A DNA stretch of 64,000 nt, taken from positions 162,315 to 226,314 of the forward strand of contig JAPKZB010000093.1 in NCBI GenBank assembly GCA_026393985.1. Reading direction: 5' to 3'. The translations under genes were made by a program, and so were the position numbers. Of this stretch, positions 57,281 to 64,000 are shown piece after piece. Positions within the stretch are counted from its first letter, which is position 1; every line of letters begins with the position of its first letter. The notes under the pieces were generated by a model that saw nothing but the letters and a program-made list of their open reading frames with translations, searched no databases and was not told the DNA's origin. Source of the stretch: Acidobacteriota bacterium. GTDB taxonomy: Bacteria; Acidobacteriota; Terriglobia; Bryobacterales; Bryobacteraceae.

Positions 57281-57620
57281 CGCAATGGCCATCTTGGCGG
57301 CATACCGCCCAAACAGGGCCAGCGCTGCTCCGCCCACCTGCAGCACCTGAGCGATGAGTAGCCCGAGCTTGCCATCTCCCAACACGGCCACCCGCTCGCC
57401 CCGGAGGCGCCCCAACTGCTCCTGGATCTCACAGGCCGCGGCGACGGGCTCGCAGAGCACCGCCTCCTCATCACTCCCATGCTCCGGCACCTCGACGAGG
57501 TTCTCTTCGGGCAGCGTCAGCCACTCGGCGAAGGCTTCCGGATGCCGGACAATCCCGAGTACCGTCAGCGCCGGGCGGTGCCACCCCAGCCCGCGGCCGC
57601 ACCACTCGCTTCCCGACCCA
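57275..57620 (-). pseudogene. Zinc-type alcohol dehydrogenase (MDR) fragment
   Basis: An internal fragment of a medium-chain dehydrogenase is readable on the minus strand: ALTVLGIVRHPEAFAEWLTL, PEENLVEVPEHGSDEEAVLC, EPVAAACEIQEQL, then the start of the Rossmann domain ERVAVLGDGKLGLLIAQVL and LFGRYAAKMAIAE. Both the N-terminal catalytic zinc region and the end of the Rossmann domain are absent. The fragment joins in frame to the nitrilase remnant at about 57275 and abuts the truncated terminase-like gene at about 57620, so two deletion or recombination joints lie within 350 bp. Confidence 0.75.
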
Positions 57621-58482
57621 GCTTCCCGAGTCAGCGTCTTCCACTACCCCGACGAACTTATAACCTGGACGTCCCGCGAAGCCGTAGTAGCGTTCGGCCT
57701 TCTCCCAAAGACCGAGGACGGGAGCGGGCACCTGGTTGATGAGCGCGGCGGTCACCTGTTCGCGGGTGAGCAGTTGGAGGCCGTGGCTGATGGAGCGGCA
57801 ATCGTACTCCTGGGCATAGGAGCGTTCGTCGTGCAAGCGACGTTCGGAGGCCAGGAACTCGGGGGTAAGCCGGGGGCAGTCCGTGGCGCGGAATTCAAAG
57901 CGGGTCCAATCGGCCTGGCGATCGTGCCAGATTTCGGCGAACAGGTTGTTGTGGCCATAGGGGGTGGAGAGCGCCCACAAGTGGCCCTTTGAGACGGCCA
58001 GGCAGGGAGACAGGGCGCGGTAAGCGGCTGCGTTGACGAAGGCGGCTTCGTCGATGATGATGAGCGAGGCCTTGGAAAAGCCACGGACGGAGCGGGCGAC
58101 GATGCGGGAGCCGTTGGGCAGCCGCAAGGAGCGGGGATTGTTGCCGTCGCCCCGGAGGGGGAAGCCGAGTTCCGCGGCGAACTCTTTGAGTTTTTCGGGG
58201 ATTTCGCCGGCCTGGGTCTCGATGGGCGCGACCATGAAGATGAGCGACCGGGCCTGATGGACGGCGAGGTAGAGTGCGCGCAGGGCCGCGATGGTGCGTT
58301 TGCCGACCTGGCGGGCGGTGAGTAAGATGACCCGGGGGTCGGCGCAATCGAGAATCGCGGCTTGTTTGGGATCCGGGAGGAAGTTACCGGGCCGGGCGGC
58401 CCATTCGGACGGTTTGGGGGGGCGGACGAGCGGCCGATGCCTCCGTGGGACGCCACCGGGGACCTCGCTTACTCGGGTACAT
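57471..58482 (-). pseudogene. Truncated phage terminase large-subunit-like ATPase
   Basis: The ATG at 58482 starts 5 bp after the upstream gene and reads MYPSKRGPRWRPTEASAARP. At a run of seven G (58416-58422, plus strand) the frame shifts and continues KPSEWAARPGNFLPDPKQ, Walker A region ILLTARQVGKRTIAALR, MVAPIETQAGEIPEKLKEF, Walker B SLIIIDEAAFV, the coupling motif LWALSTPYGHNN and a helical segment to about YYGFAGRPGYKFVGV. This is the ATPase half of a terminase that packages viral DNA. The nuclease half is missing and the frame runs into dehydrogenase-derived sequence to a stop at 57471. It may be a domesticated or decaying phage gene. Confidence 0.78.
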
Positions 58483-58486
58483 GGCG

Positions 58487-59266
58487 TCAGGCGGCCCGCG
58501 GCAATCGCGGGATTTCGAGGCGGCCTTGGCTGATTTTCCGATTGTCGCGGCGGGCGATGATTTTTACTAACTCTTTGTTATTGAGAAGGTTATCGACCCA
58601 TTCGGGCGCCTGGTAGCTGGGTTCGCCTTGGGCGCGGGCGGCATGCTGGACGGCCTCGTCGACGATGACCGTGGACGGGATGTCCGGCTGGTCGGGCTGC
58701 ATTTCGAGGGCGACGCTGACCGGTTCGGGCGGCGCCATGGGGGTATCGCGCCGCAGGGTGCGGAAGACTTTGTGGTAGTGGAGGACGGAGATTTCGTGGG
58801 ACCGGCGGTCTCGATTGAGAGCGCGGCTGACTTTGTCGTTGACGATGCCGGCCTGATAGGCGCTGACTTCGCATTCGATGTCGTTCATGCGGGGATAGCG
58901 TTCGAGGATCTGGTCCTGGCCGATCTGGCGCCGGGCTTCCTGGATCCGTTCGAGCCGTTGGAGTTCGAACTCATGGAAGGCGATGTGGCGGATGGCTTCG
59001 AGTTCGGCCTCGGACTGGGGCTGCAGGTGGCGCGTGTTGATTTGGAGGAGGCGGCGATAGACGGCTTTGTCCTCGACGGTGAGGGTTTGCATGCAGGGGG
59101 GTAGGTCGGCCTCGAGTTTACCGAGGTTTTCGCCGGTGACGATGGAGTTGAGCGAGCTGATGTATTTGCCGGTGGGAGTTTTTGGTCCGCGGCTTTTGGC
59201 GCCGTTGGCCCGCGCGACGGCGGCGCGATGGGCTTTTTGCTCTTCGGTGAGGGGTGGTTTTTCCAT
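58487..59266 (-). CDS. SRGPKTP-motif acidobacterial orphan-family protein
   Basis: A 259-residue protein. Its N-terminus (ARANGAKSRGPKTPTGKYIS) matches a motif seen in a large family of uncharacterised proteins repeated in Acidobacteriota genomes, usually written ANxxxSxGPxTPEGK. The rest is mostly helical and charged (YRRLLQINTRHLQPQSEAEL, LQRLERIQEARRQIG, DRRSHEISVLHYHKVFRTLR), with a C-terminal region rich in Lys/Arg. The ATG at 59266 is preceded by a spacer without a clear ribosome site. The terminase-like gene starts 5 bp after its stop, so the two form an operon. Function is unknown; a small-terminase-like or DNA-binding role is one guess from context. Confidence 0.75.
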   Translation of the reverse strand: MEKPPLTEEQKAHRAAVARANGAKSRGPKTPTGKYISSLNSIVTGENLGKLEADLPPCMQTLTVEDKAVYRRLLQINTRHLQPQSEAELEAIRHIAFHEFELQRLERIQEARRQIGQDQILERYPRMNDIECEVSAYQAGIVNDKVSRALNRDRRSHEISVLHYHKVFRTLRRDTPMAPPEPVSVALEMQPDQPDIPSTVIVDEAVQHAARAQGEPSYQAPEWVDNLLNNKELVKIIARRDNRKISQGRLEIPRLPRAA

Positions 59267-59540
59267 GGTTTGCCTCGTGTTTTGCTGGGGAAACGGGAAA
59301 AGGCGGATTTGGGGGTGACTGCATGGAGGTGGCTGGCGGCGGCATGATGCCCCCTGGCAAGAGTGTGGGGCGCGCTGGCCAGACCGTGGTGGACGCGCAA
59401 TGGATTGCGGTGGCTTACACGTTTCCTTCAGTCCGCGGGGAAATGATTCCGTGAACGGTGCCGCCTGATCATCATTTGCGCCGCAGAGGCGGGCGTTGGA
59501 GAGCCGAAGCCGGGCCGGAGTTGCCTTTGCGTACACTGGA
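59267..59540. other. Intergenic stretch upstream of the SRGPKTP gene
   Basis: About 270 bp with no supported gene. It should hold the promoter of the leftward SRGPKTP-terminase pair. The right end meets a tRNA-Leu 3' fragment at 59541. Confidence 0.45.
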
Positions 59541-59595
59541 ATCAGGTTCTCGTTCTCGCAAGGGAGTGGAGGTTCAAGTTCTCTCATCCGCACCA
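59541..59595 (+). repeat. 3' fragment of tRNA-Leu (CAG type), probable integration scar
   Basis: The sequence starts in an anticodon loop (ATCAGGT), continues through an anticodon 3' strand and a long variable arm (GTTCTCGCAAGGGAG), a T-arm with TTCAAGT and an acceptor strand CATCCGC, and ends ACCA. The long variable arm and layout match tRNA-Leu. No 5' half is present: the 40 bp upstream do not form D-arm or acceptor strand. Tyrosine integrases use tRNA 3' halves as attachment sites, so this looks like one end (attR-like) of an integrated or lost element. Confidence 0.65.
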
Positions 59596-60400
59596 ATAAA
59601 TTCAATAGCTTGCAATCATAGAGCGGCCTTCCAGGGCTACTTTTGTTGTCTAGGGTAGCGCAAATGGTAGCGCTGAGTAGCGGAAAGGAGGGGCAATCGG
59701 GGTGTCGCAGGGCAATGATCCCATCCACTTTGCGGCCTTGGAAGCGATGCTCCGTGCCACAGATCCGCGCGAAAATTCACCGGACCACTATTGACGACTT
59801 CACTGTCTGCCACCCCGAGCTGACCGCCGTTCTTGGCCAATCTGCTGCAGGCAGTACACGCACTCGAACTCATCCGATGATCGGATTACATGGTTCGCCT
59901 CACGTCGAAGATTCGCCGCGCCCGCCTCCGAAATTGTTGATTGAATCCACGCGCCATCCAGGGTTCGTCCTTCCTTCACGGCGTTTCTGAGCTCGACGCG
60001 AAGCGACCGGATCGCCTTGGTATCGCGAAGAAAGCGCACTAGCTCTCGTGCGGAATTTCTCCACCTCTAGTTGCGGCTGGGTGGCGGCAAGATGACCGAG
60101 CAAGGGTCGTTCTAGTTGATGGTAATAGCCTGCCAGGTCGAACCAATCACTGAACGGTACGGCGCGCTTGATTTCGCACGGCAAAAAACAAGCCGATGTA
60201 AGTGCGTCAGCCGCAGCCGCCGGTATTGCCGAGCCATTTTTTGCATCTGTGCCCAGGGAAAAGGATGTGCCGTTCGGGGGCTGGTAGCAACCGCTCAAGT
60301 TGGACGCCCGGTAGCCCGCACCTATCTTTGCGCGGACCAATGAGCGCCATCGACCATCGAACTTGTCCACCGGATTCGCAATAATAGGGGGTAGGTCCAC
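59596..60400. other. Low-GC interval with degenerate coding remnants
   Basis: Base composition falls here and no intact gene is seen. On the minus strand, about 59810-60190, two pieces join with a one-base shift near 60040: AVPFSDWFDLAGYYHQLERP to LEVEKFRTR, then LVRFLRDTKAIRSLRVELRN and NAVKEGRTLDGAWIQS. These read like a decayed protein of unknown family. The rest has only short unrelated frames. Confidence 0.35.
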
Positions 60401-60625
60401 ATGTCGGTTGAACAGGCCATCCTCGACGCGGTACGATCGCTCCCATTCGACAAGCAACAAGAGGTTTTGAGCCACGCCACGCGTTTGCGGGACGAGGCGG
60501 CTCCGAAAAAGCCATTTCGAAGCATAAAGGGTATCCTTGCTGGCCGAGGGATTTCGGTTTCGGCGGCGGACATCGATGAAGCCCGGCGCGAAATGTGGAA
60601 GAGCTTCCCAAGGGAAGACATCTGA
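60401..60625 (+). CDS. DUF2281/VapB-like antitoxin
   Basis: A 74-residue protein of the DUF2281 antitoxin type. It begins MSVEQAILDAVRSLPFDKQQ, has the typical EVLSHATRLRDEA helix, and the tail SIKGILAGRGISVSAADIDE and REMWKSFP that in this family wraps the toxin. The stop at 60625 directly precedes the toxin frame, as in two-gene VapBC operons. No Shine-Dalgarno is obvious, apart from a weak AGGGGGTAGG about 7 bp upstream. Confidence 0.82.
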   Translation: MSVEQAILDAVRSLPFDKQQEVLSHATRLRDEAAPKKPFRSIKGILAGRGISVSAADIDEARREMWKSFPREDI

Positions 60626-61027
60626 GGGCAGCGGTCCTGGCCGACACCCACGCGATCCTCGTGGTACTTGACGGCAGACGCGCGGATCTCGCGCGCCGCC
60701 ACTGCCGCCATGGACAGTGCAACGACGGCCGGCGATCCCATATTCGTTTCCGCCATCACGATGGTGGAGATCCAATACCTCGTCGAAAAGGGACGCCTCA
60801 GCGCCGCCGACCAACGAATTGTAGTCGCGGCCGTCGATGACCTTCAGAATCCCGCTCGCCTCGTTCCGGTGGACCGCATCGTCGTAGATGCGCTCGGTCG
60901 AGTCAACCGAGATGAGGTTCCCGACATGTCTGACCGCATTTTCGCTGCGACCGCTCTTGCGCTTTGTGTGTCGCTGTTAAGTCATGATCGTAAGATCCGC
61001 GCATCTTCGGTCGAGACCATCTGGTAG
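60626..61027 (+). pseudogene. PIN-domain (VapC-like) toxin with one-base insertion
   Basis: The first part reads RAAVLADTHAIL with the first catalytic Asp. An extra G at about 60660-60662 then shifts the frame; removing it gives IL-WYLTADARISRAA, and the remaining frame runs SAITMVEIQYLVEKGRLSAA, MSDRIFAATALAL and LLSHDRKIRAS to the stop. The acidic PIN residues (D, E, D, D) are all retained in the combined frame. The start is unclear because CTG or an upstream codon would be needed right after the antitoxin stop. The toxin is probably inactive unless the insertion is a sequencing error. Confidence 0.72.
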
Positions 61028-61267
61028 TGAATCTCGAAGGTCTGCGGGTCCAGCCTGCCCACGCTAATCTCGCTTTGCGGCTGCGGGAATCCGCGTTCAA
61101 CTGCTTTCGTGCCAACCGAAGTTGCCAACTTGATTCTGTCCGAGACGAGCCGCCGGTTAGTGGGCGGGCTGTGTGCGGAATCCGCCAAACCGGCCCAAAC
61201 AGCCCGGACTGAGGCAAACCCAGGCAAGGCCGCAACTACAATCGGATCAATATTTTACGAAGGAGAA
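61028..61267. other. Spacer between the toxin remnant and the IS4 fragment
   Basis: About 240 bp with no supported gene. The right end is the point where the IS4 transposase similarity stops (about 61268), so it is probably the junction of a deletion or another insertion. Confidence 0.4.
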
Positions 61268-61682
61268 TGAACCAGAGGCAGAGGTCGATAGTGGTGGCGT
61301 CGAGAGCATAGAGGCTCTGTCCCGGATCAACGGCCAAAGGGTCGGTCGCGTGCAGAGGCCGGGCAATGGCGATCAGCGCTTGGGCGAAATCGGCAAAGAT
61401 CCGCCAGTCCCGATTCTCGTTGGCTTCGGCCAAAGTGGAGCGGGCCACCGAGCCGCGAGTACCCATATGATAGAGCTTCCCACGCATGGAGTAGAGGCAG
61501 TTTTCGATATCGCGGAGGCTCTCGCGGTAAGGAAGCTGAGCGAAGGCCATCGTTAGATACTGGTCCCAACAAGAGAACTTCTTCAAGTAGCGATCGCCGT
61601 TGTAACGGGCCACACCCTTCTGGAATTCTTTGTGCGGTATTTCGGCGAGCAGTTGGGCAAAGACGGTGCGACCAGAATTCAT
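61236..61682 (-). mobile_element. IS4-family transposase, N-terminal fragment
   Basis: The minus-strand frame opens MNSGRTVFAQLLAEIPHKEF and continues SCWDQYLTMAFAQLPYRESL, LYHMGTRGSVARSTLAEANE and RDWRIFADFAQALI, which is the DUF4372 N-terminal domain of IS4-type transposases. It reaches the first catalytic Asp (LYALDATTIDLCL) at about 61268, then loses similarity and stops at 61236. More than half of a normal transposase is missing, so it is not mobile. The 60 bp upstream of the start (to about 61745) probably contain one terminal inverted repeat. Confidence 0.82.
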
Positions 61683-61942
61683 GCACCATTTTGTACCGAA
61701 GCCACTACCCCGGGGAGGGTGCGGAAGTGGTCAAAATGTCCCGACGACCCGTTCCAATCGTTCCCGAGGAGATTCGGCCGCAATCAATCGATTCCACGAT
61801 AGTTGCGCCCCGCTCGAAGAATGTTTACCGGAATCTAGTGATGCAAGGCTTGCGGTGAGAATGTACGCGCACCGGGCTGGGCAACTGCCGTTTTTAGGGT
61901 TAATGGCTTCGGGTGTATTTTGAGTGAAGGAGGATGTGGACA
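61683..61942. other. IS4 end and upstream region of the NAD(P)-binding protein gene
   Basis: About 260 bp without a supported gene. It holds the likely terminal repeat of the IS4 fragment near 61690-61745 and the leader of the next gene, with an AAGGAGG ribosome site at 61928-61934. Confidence 0.45.
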
Positions 61943-62572
61943 ATGAGGGTTCTGATTTTGGGGGCGACGGGCACGGTTGGCCGGGAGGTGTTGGCGCAGG
62001 CGCTCGCGTTGGGTTATGGAGTGCGTACGTTGGTGCGGGATCCGGCGAAGATAGCGGTGCGGCATCGGAATCTTGAGGTGATGGCCGGGGACGCCTTGAA
62101 CGCGGGTGATGTCGACCGGGCGGTGGAGGGACAGGAAGCGGTGGTGTACTGTTTGGGGGAGAGAGTGTTGGGCAAGGAGACGACCTTGTTTTCTGATACG
62201 ACACGCATCCTGGTTGGGGCGATGGAGAAGCATGGGGTGAAGCGGTTGGTAGCGCTGACGGGGATTGGAGCGGGGGACTCAAAGGGGCATGGCGGTTGGC
62301 TTTATGACTGGATCATTTACCCTCTCTTCACCAAGAAGATTTACCAGGACAAAGACCGGCAGGAGGAATTGATCTGGGGGAGTTCGCTCGATTGGACGAT
62401 CATGCGGGCGGCTTGCTTTACGGACGGACCGAAGGGTGGGAAGTTGCGGGCGACGGACCAACTGGAGGGGGTGACGATAGCGAGAATTACGCGGGCGGAC
62501 ACGGCGGCATTTCTGTTGGAACAGTTGGGGAGCAAGCAGTGGTGGAGGCGGTCGCCGCTGGTAGGCTATTGA
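61943..62572 (+). CDS. NAD(P)H-binding atypical SDR protein
   Basis: A 209-residue NmrA/NAD(P)-binding-10 type protein. The nucleotide loop is MRVLILGATGTVGREVLAQA, the second strand ends GVRTLVRDPAKI, and VVYCLGERVLG and RLVALTGIGAGDSKGHGG mark the following strands. The YxxxK catalytic pair of classical SDRs is replaced by KDRQEEL/WTIMR-type wording, so it may be a redox sensor or a flavin/biliverdin-reductase-like enzyme. The ATG at 61943 is used because AAGGAGG lies 9 bp upstream; an ATG at 61934 is too close. GC content is a little lower than the core genes. Confidence 0.83.
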   Translation: MRVLILGATGTVGREVLAQALALGYGVRTLVRDPAKIAVRHRNLEVMAGDALNAGDVDRAVEGQEAVVYCLGERVLGKETTLFSDTTRILVGAMEKHGVKRLVALTGIGAGDSKGHGGWLYDWIIYPLFTKKIYQDKDRQEELIWGSSLDWTIMRAACFTDGPKGGKLRATDQLEGVTIARITRADTAAFLLEQLGSKQWWRRSPLVGY

Positions 62573-62582
62573 GCTGATTTGG

Positions 62583-62936
62583 TTGTTGCTGCTGGGGCTT
62601 GAGTTATTTGACGGCAAGAGTTTGAAGGGCTGGTACTGGACACGGGGAGGGGCGGTGCCGGCGCCATCCTGGGAGGCGCGCGACGGGGTGTTGCGGACGA
62701 CACCGGGAGTGGGCAAGGAGGTGTATTTACTGAGCGAGGCGGAGTTTGAGGATTTCGACTTCCGCTTCGAGTGGCGGGCGGAGGCGGGAGCGAATTCGGG
62801 GAGCAAGTATCGAATTCAGATGTACGGGGAATCGGGGCAGCGCCTGGAGCCGGTTGGGCTCGAATATCAGATTACGGGTGATCCTAAAAACCGCCGACCG
62901 GCGATGGTCGGCCTCAGCTTTTGGAACCCACTGTAA
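62583..62936 (+). pseudogene. Truncated DUF1080 (3-keto-disaccharide hydrolase-like) gene
   Basis: A 117-codon frame starting from TTG shows the front half of a DUF1080 laminin-G-like domain: LELFDGKSLKGWYWTRG, ARDGVLRTTPG, DFDFRFEWRAEAGANSGSKY and PVGLEYQITGDPKN. DUF1080 proteins normally run about 200-250 residues with a signal peptide. Here the signal peptide is absent and the second half is lost after about residue 102, replaced by RRPAMVGLSFWNPL and a stop inside a palindrome. It is probably a remnant, cut by an insertion or deletion. Confidence 0.72.
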
Positions 62937-62971
62937 CAGTTTTTGTAACGATCAGAGCTTACATCGTTACA
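62893..62971. repeat. Cluster of three inverted repeats at the DUF1080 truncation point
   Basis: Three structures follow closely: GCCGACC-GGCGAT-GGTCGGC (about 62893-62912), the palindrome ACTGT-A-ACAGT (62930-62940), and TGTAACGAT-N10-ATCGTTACA (62944-62952 with 62963-62971). The last two share the TGTAAC/GTTACA word. They coincide with the loss of DUF1080 similarity. They may be the end of a small mobile element or operator sites for the following toxin-antitoxin genes. Confidence 0.6.
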
Positions 62972-63096
62972 GCATCGGGTCTCGTGGCTACTTTCTCTCC
63001 TCCCGCCGTTAACCTGCCAGCAAGGTGTTTTTCCGTGACAAAATGAGAGAGAGGCGGTAAGATGCGCCTATCGAACCTGAACCCAAGGATGACGTC

Positions 63097-63369
63097 ATGA
63101 TTTGCAACGCCACCGATCTCTCTCCCGATCAGAAAGCAGCCCTTGAAAAGCTGCTTGGCCGTCGCGTTCACGACGGCGAAGCGGTCAGTGTTCGTACCTT
63201 CGAACCTGCCGTGGTTTCGCGTGAACAGAAGATCGAGATCGCGAATGAACTGCGGAAGTATTTTGCAGAAGTGGATGCCGCTCGCAAGCCGGTCTCGGAT
63301 GCGGAAGCTGAAAACATCATCAATGAGGCCATGCGCAGCGTGCGCCCAGGCTATCGCCCCCATCAGTGA
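63097..63369 (+). CDS. Putative antitoxin partner of a PIN toxin
   Basis: A 90-residue acidic/charged protein. It contains LSPDQKAALEKLLGRRVHDG, an extended part SVRTFEPAVVS, and a long helix EIANELRKYFAEVDAARKP ending AENIINEAMRSVRPGYR. The C-terminal helical tail is typical of PIN-toxin antitoxins, though I do not recognise the subfamily. An AAGGA ribosome site lies 8 bp before the ATG. Its stop overlaps the GTG start of the PIN gene (GTGA), which strongly indicates an operon. Confidence 0.68.
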   Translation: MICNATDLSPDQKAALEKLLGRRVHDGEAVSVRTFEPAVVSREQKIEIANELRKYFAEVDAARKPVSDAEAENIINEAMRSVRPGYRPHQ

Positions 63370-63800
63370 GGATCGTTCTCGACACCGCAATCCTTGTTCG
63401 CGCCCATGACGGAGCAACTGGGTTGGCGCGCGACCTTCTACTCCGGCTTATTGAGTCTGACCACGTGCTGTTGATCTCCGACGAGATGCTTTACGAATTA
63501 GCGAAGGTGTTGCGCTATCCAAGGATGCTGGCACTCCACGGTCTTTCGGAAGGCCGCATCTACGACTATATCGGCTTCCTTCGCCGCACCACTGAGGTCA
63601 TTCGTCCGAATCCACTGCTTGTAACTCCAATTCGGGACATCAACGACACCGTCGTCATGCAGACTGCGATCATCGGCGAGGCCGATGTTCTGTGTACGCG
63701 TGACCAGGACTTCTTCGAACCTCCGGCAGAGCCTTTTTTACGAAGGGCCGGAATCGCGGTTCTCGACGACATCGCGCTGATGCAGCGTCTTCGTTTCTAA
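63366..63800 (+). CDS. PIN-domain toxin (PIN_3/COG1569 type)
   Basis: A 144-residue PIN-domain ribonuclease toxin. The first Asp is in RIVLDTAILVRAHDGATG, the Glu in LISDEMLYELAKVLRYPRML, and the last acidic pair in INDTVVMQTAIIGEADVLCT and TRDQDFFEPPAE. All four acidic positions are kept, so it is probably active. The start is GTG at 63366, overlapping the antitoxin stop by 4 bp. This subfamily is often placed in putative toxin-antitoxin pairs with a small upstream partner, as seen here. Confidence 0.85.
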   Translation: MRIVLDTAILVRAHDGATGLARDLLLRLIESDHVLLISDEMLYELAKVLRYPRMLALHGLSEGRIYDYIGFLRRTTEVIRPNPLLVTPIRDINDTVVMQTAIIGEADVLCTRDQDFFEPPAEPFLRRAGIAVLDDIALMQRLRF

Positions 63801-63874
63801 CCGTCGCGTACCAAAACATCCTAGGCATGATGTTTCCGCAGATCCATTGAACAAAGCTACGCTAGTGGTCTGCT

Positions 63875-64000
63875 TCAAACAGTCTGTCGTTTATTCAGCG
63901 TACTCTGCGCCCGCATGACTTTGGCCAGGATATCCTGAGCTTTCGCCGTCCAGATGAAGGGCTTGGGCTCTGCGTTGTGGTGGTCGACGTATTCATCGAG
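63875..64000 (-). mobile_element. IS630-family transposase, C-terminal end (cut by window edge)
   Basis: The last 42 codons of a minus-strand gene are visible, reading LDEYVDHHNAEPKPFIWTA and KAQDILAKVMRAQSTLNK to a stop at 63875. This matches the C-terminal end of IS630-type transposases, including the catalytic-domain tail (HHNAEPKPFIWT). The rest of the element continues beyond the right edge, so its integrity cannot be judged. Confidence 0.75.

Noticed and set aside
59643..59990. A 115-codon plus-strand frame downstream of the tRNA-Leu fragment.
   Set aside because: It has no ribosome site, no domain pattern, and the minus strand holds better, though degenerate, coding-like sequence.

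Overview
The window comes from a GC-rich bacterium (roughly 65-70% GC) that looks like a member of Acidobacteriota, most likely the Bryobacterales/Solibacterales group. The evidence is two very large TonB-dependent receptors with an N-terminal carboxypeptidase-regulatory-like domain, a DUF1549/DUF1553 plus DUF1501 pair, Tat-exported sulfatase and sugar-isomerase-like enzymes, a YCF48-like protein, an acidobacterial-type SRGPKTP orphan family, and a diderm lipid A cluster. No 16S gene or other decisive marker is present, so this placement is inference.

Layout. 1-850: decayed 2OG-Fe(II) oxygenase and tRNA-Pro(UGG). 850-11160: secreted sulfatase, secreted SelA-like PLP enzyme, GT39-like membrane protein, giant TonB receptor 1, acetamidase/formamidase, VIT1-type metal transporter. 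11220-15450: dnaE and a PIG-L deacetylase. 15414-21320: giant TonB receptor 2, methyltransferase, frameshifted YCF48-like protein and a small helical protein. 21400-28090: HpcH/HpaI aldolase, then the classical minus-strand translation cluster rimP-nusA-infB-DUF503-rbfA. 28160-31700: two-component system and an M20 peptidase. 31727-35770: fabZ-lpxA-lpxI-Gfo/Idh-TonB, a lipid A/envelope operon with touching genes. 36050-39890: a long structured leader, a FliA-type sigma factor, SppA and a secreted TIM-barrel isomerase. 39938-46364: PmoA-like DUF6807 protein and a CzcCBA-type heavy-metal efflux operon. 46468-53361: DUF1549 and DUF1501 proteins, an HMA-like small protein, a NIPSNAP protein and a YVTN-phosphoesterase fusion. 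53358-56271: MFS transporter, ROK-like kinase and a divergent LysR regulator with a 15-bp palindrome on its own start codon.

From about 56.3 kb onward the window changes character. It holds broken genes (membrane protein, nitrilase, MDR dehydrogenase), a two-gene module of an SRGPKTP-family protein and a truncated phage-terminase-like ATPase, a 3' tRNA-Leu fragment that looks like an integration scar, a VapBC-like pair with a one-base frameshift, a second antitoxin/PIN pair, an IS4 fragment, a truncated DUF1080 gene and the end of an IS630-family transposase. Base composition is visibly less GC-rich after about 59.6 kb. This is an accessory, turnover-prone region.

Several otherwise well-conserved reading frames are broken by single-base indels (2OG oxygenase, YCF48-like, terminase at a G7 run, VapC). 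Either these genes are decaying or the assembly has indel errors; raw reads would decide. The least explained elements are the terminase/SRGPKTP module, the 456-nt leader before the sigma factor, the secreted PLP enzyme with an extra C-terminal domain, and the Gfo/Idh enzyme inside the lpx operon.
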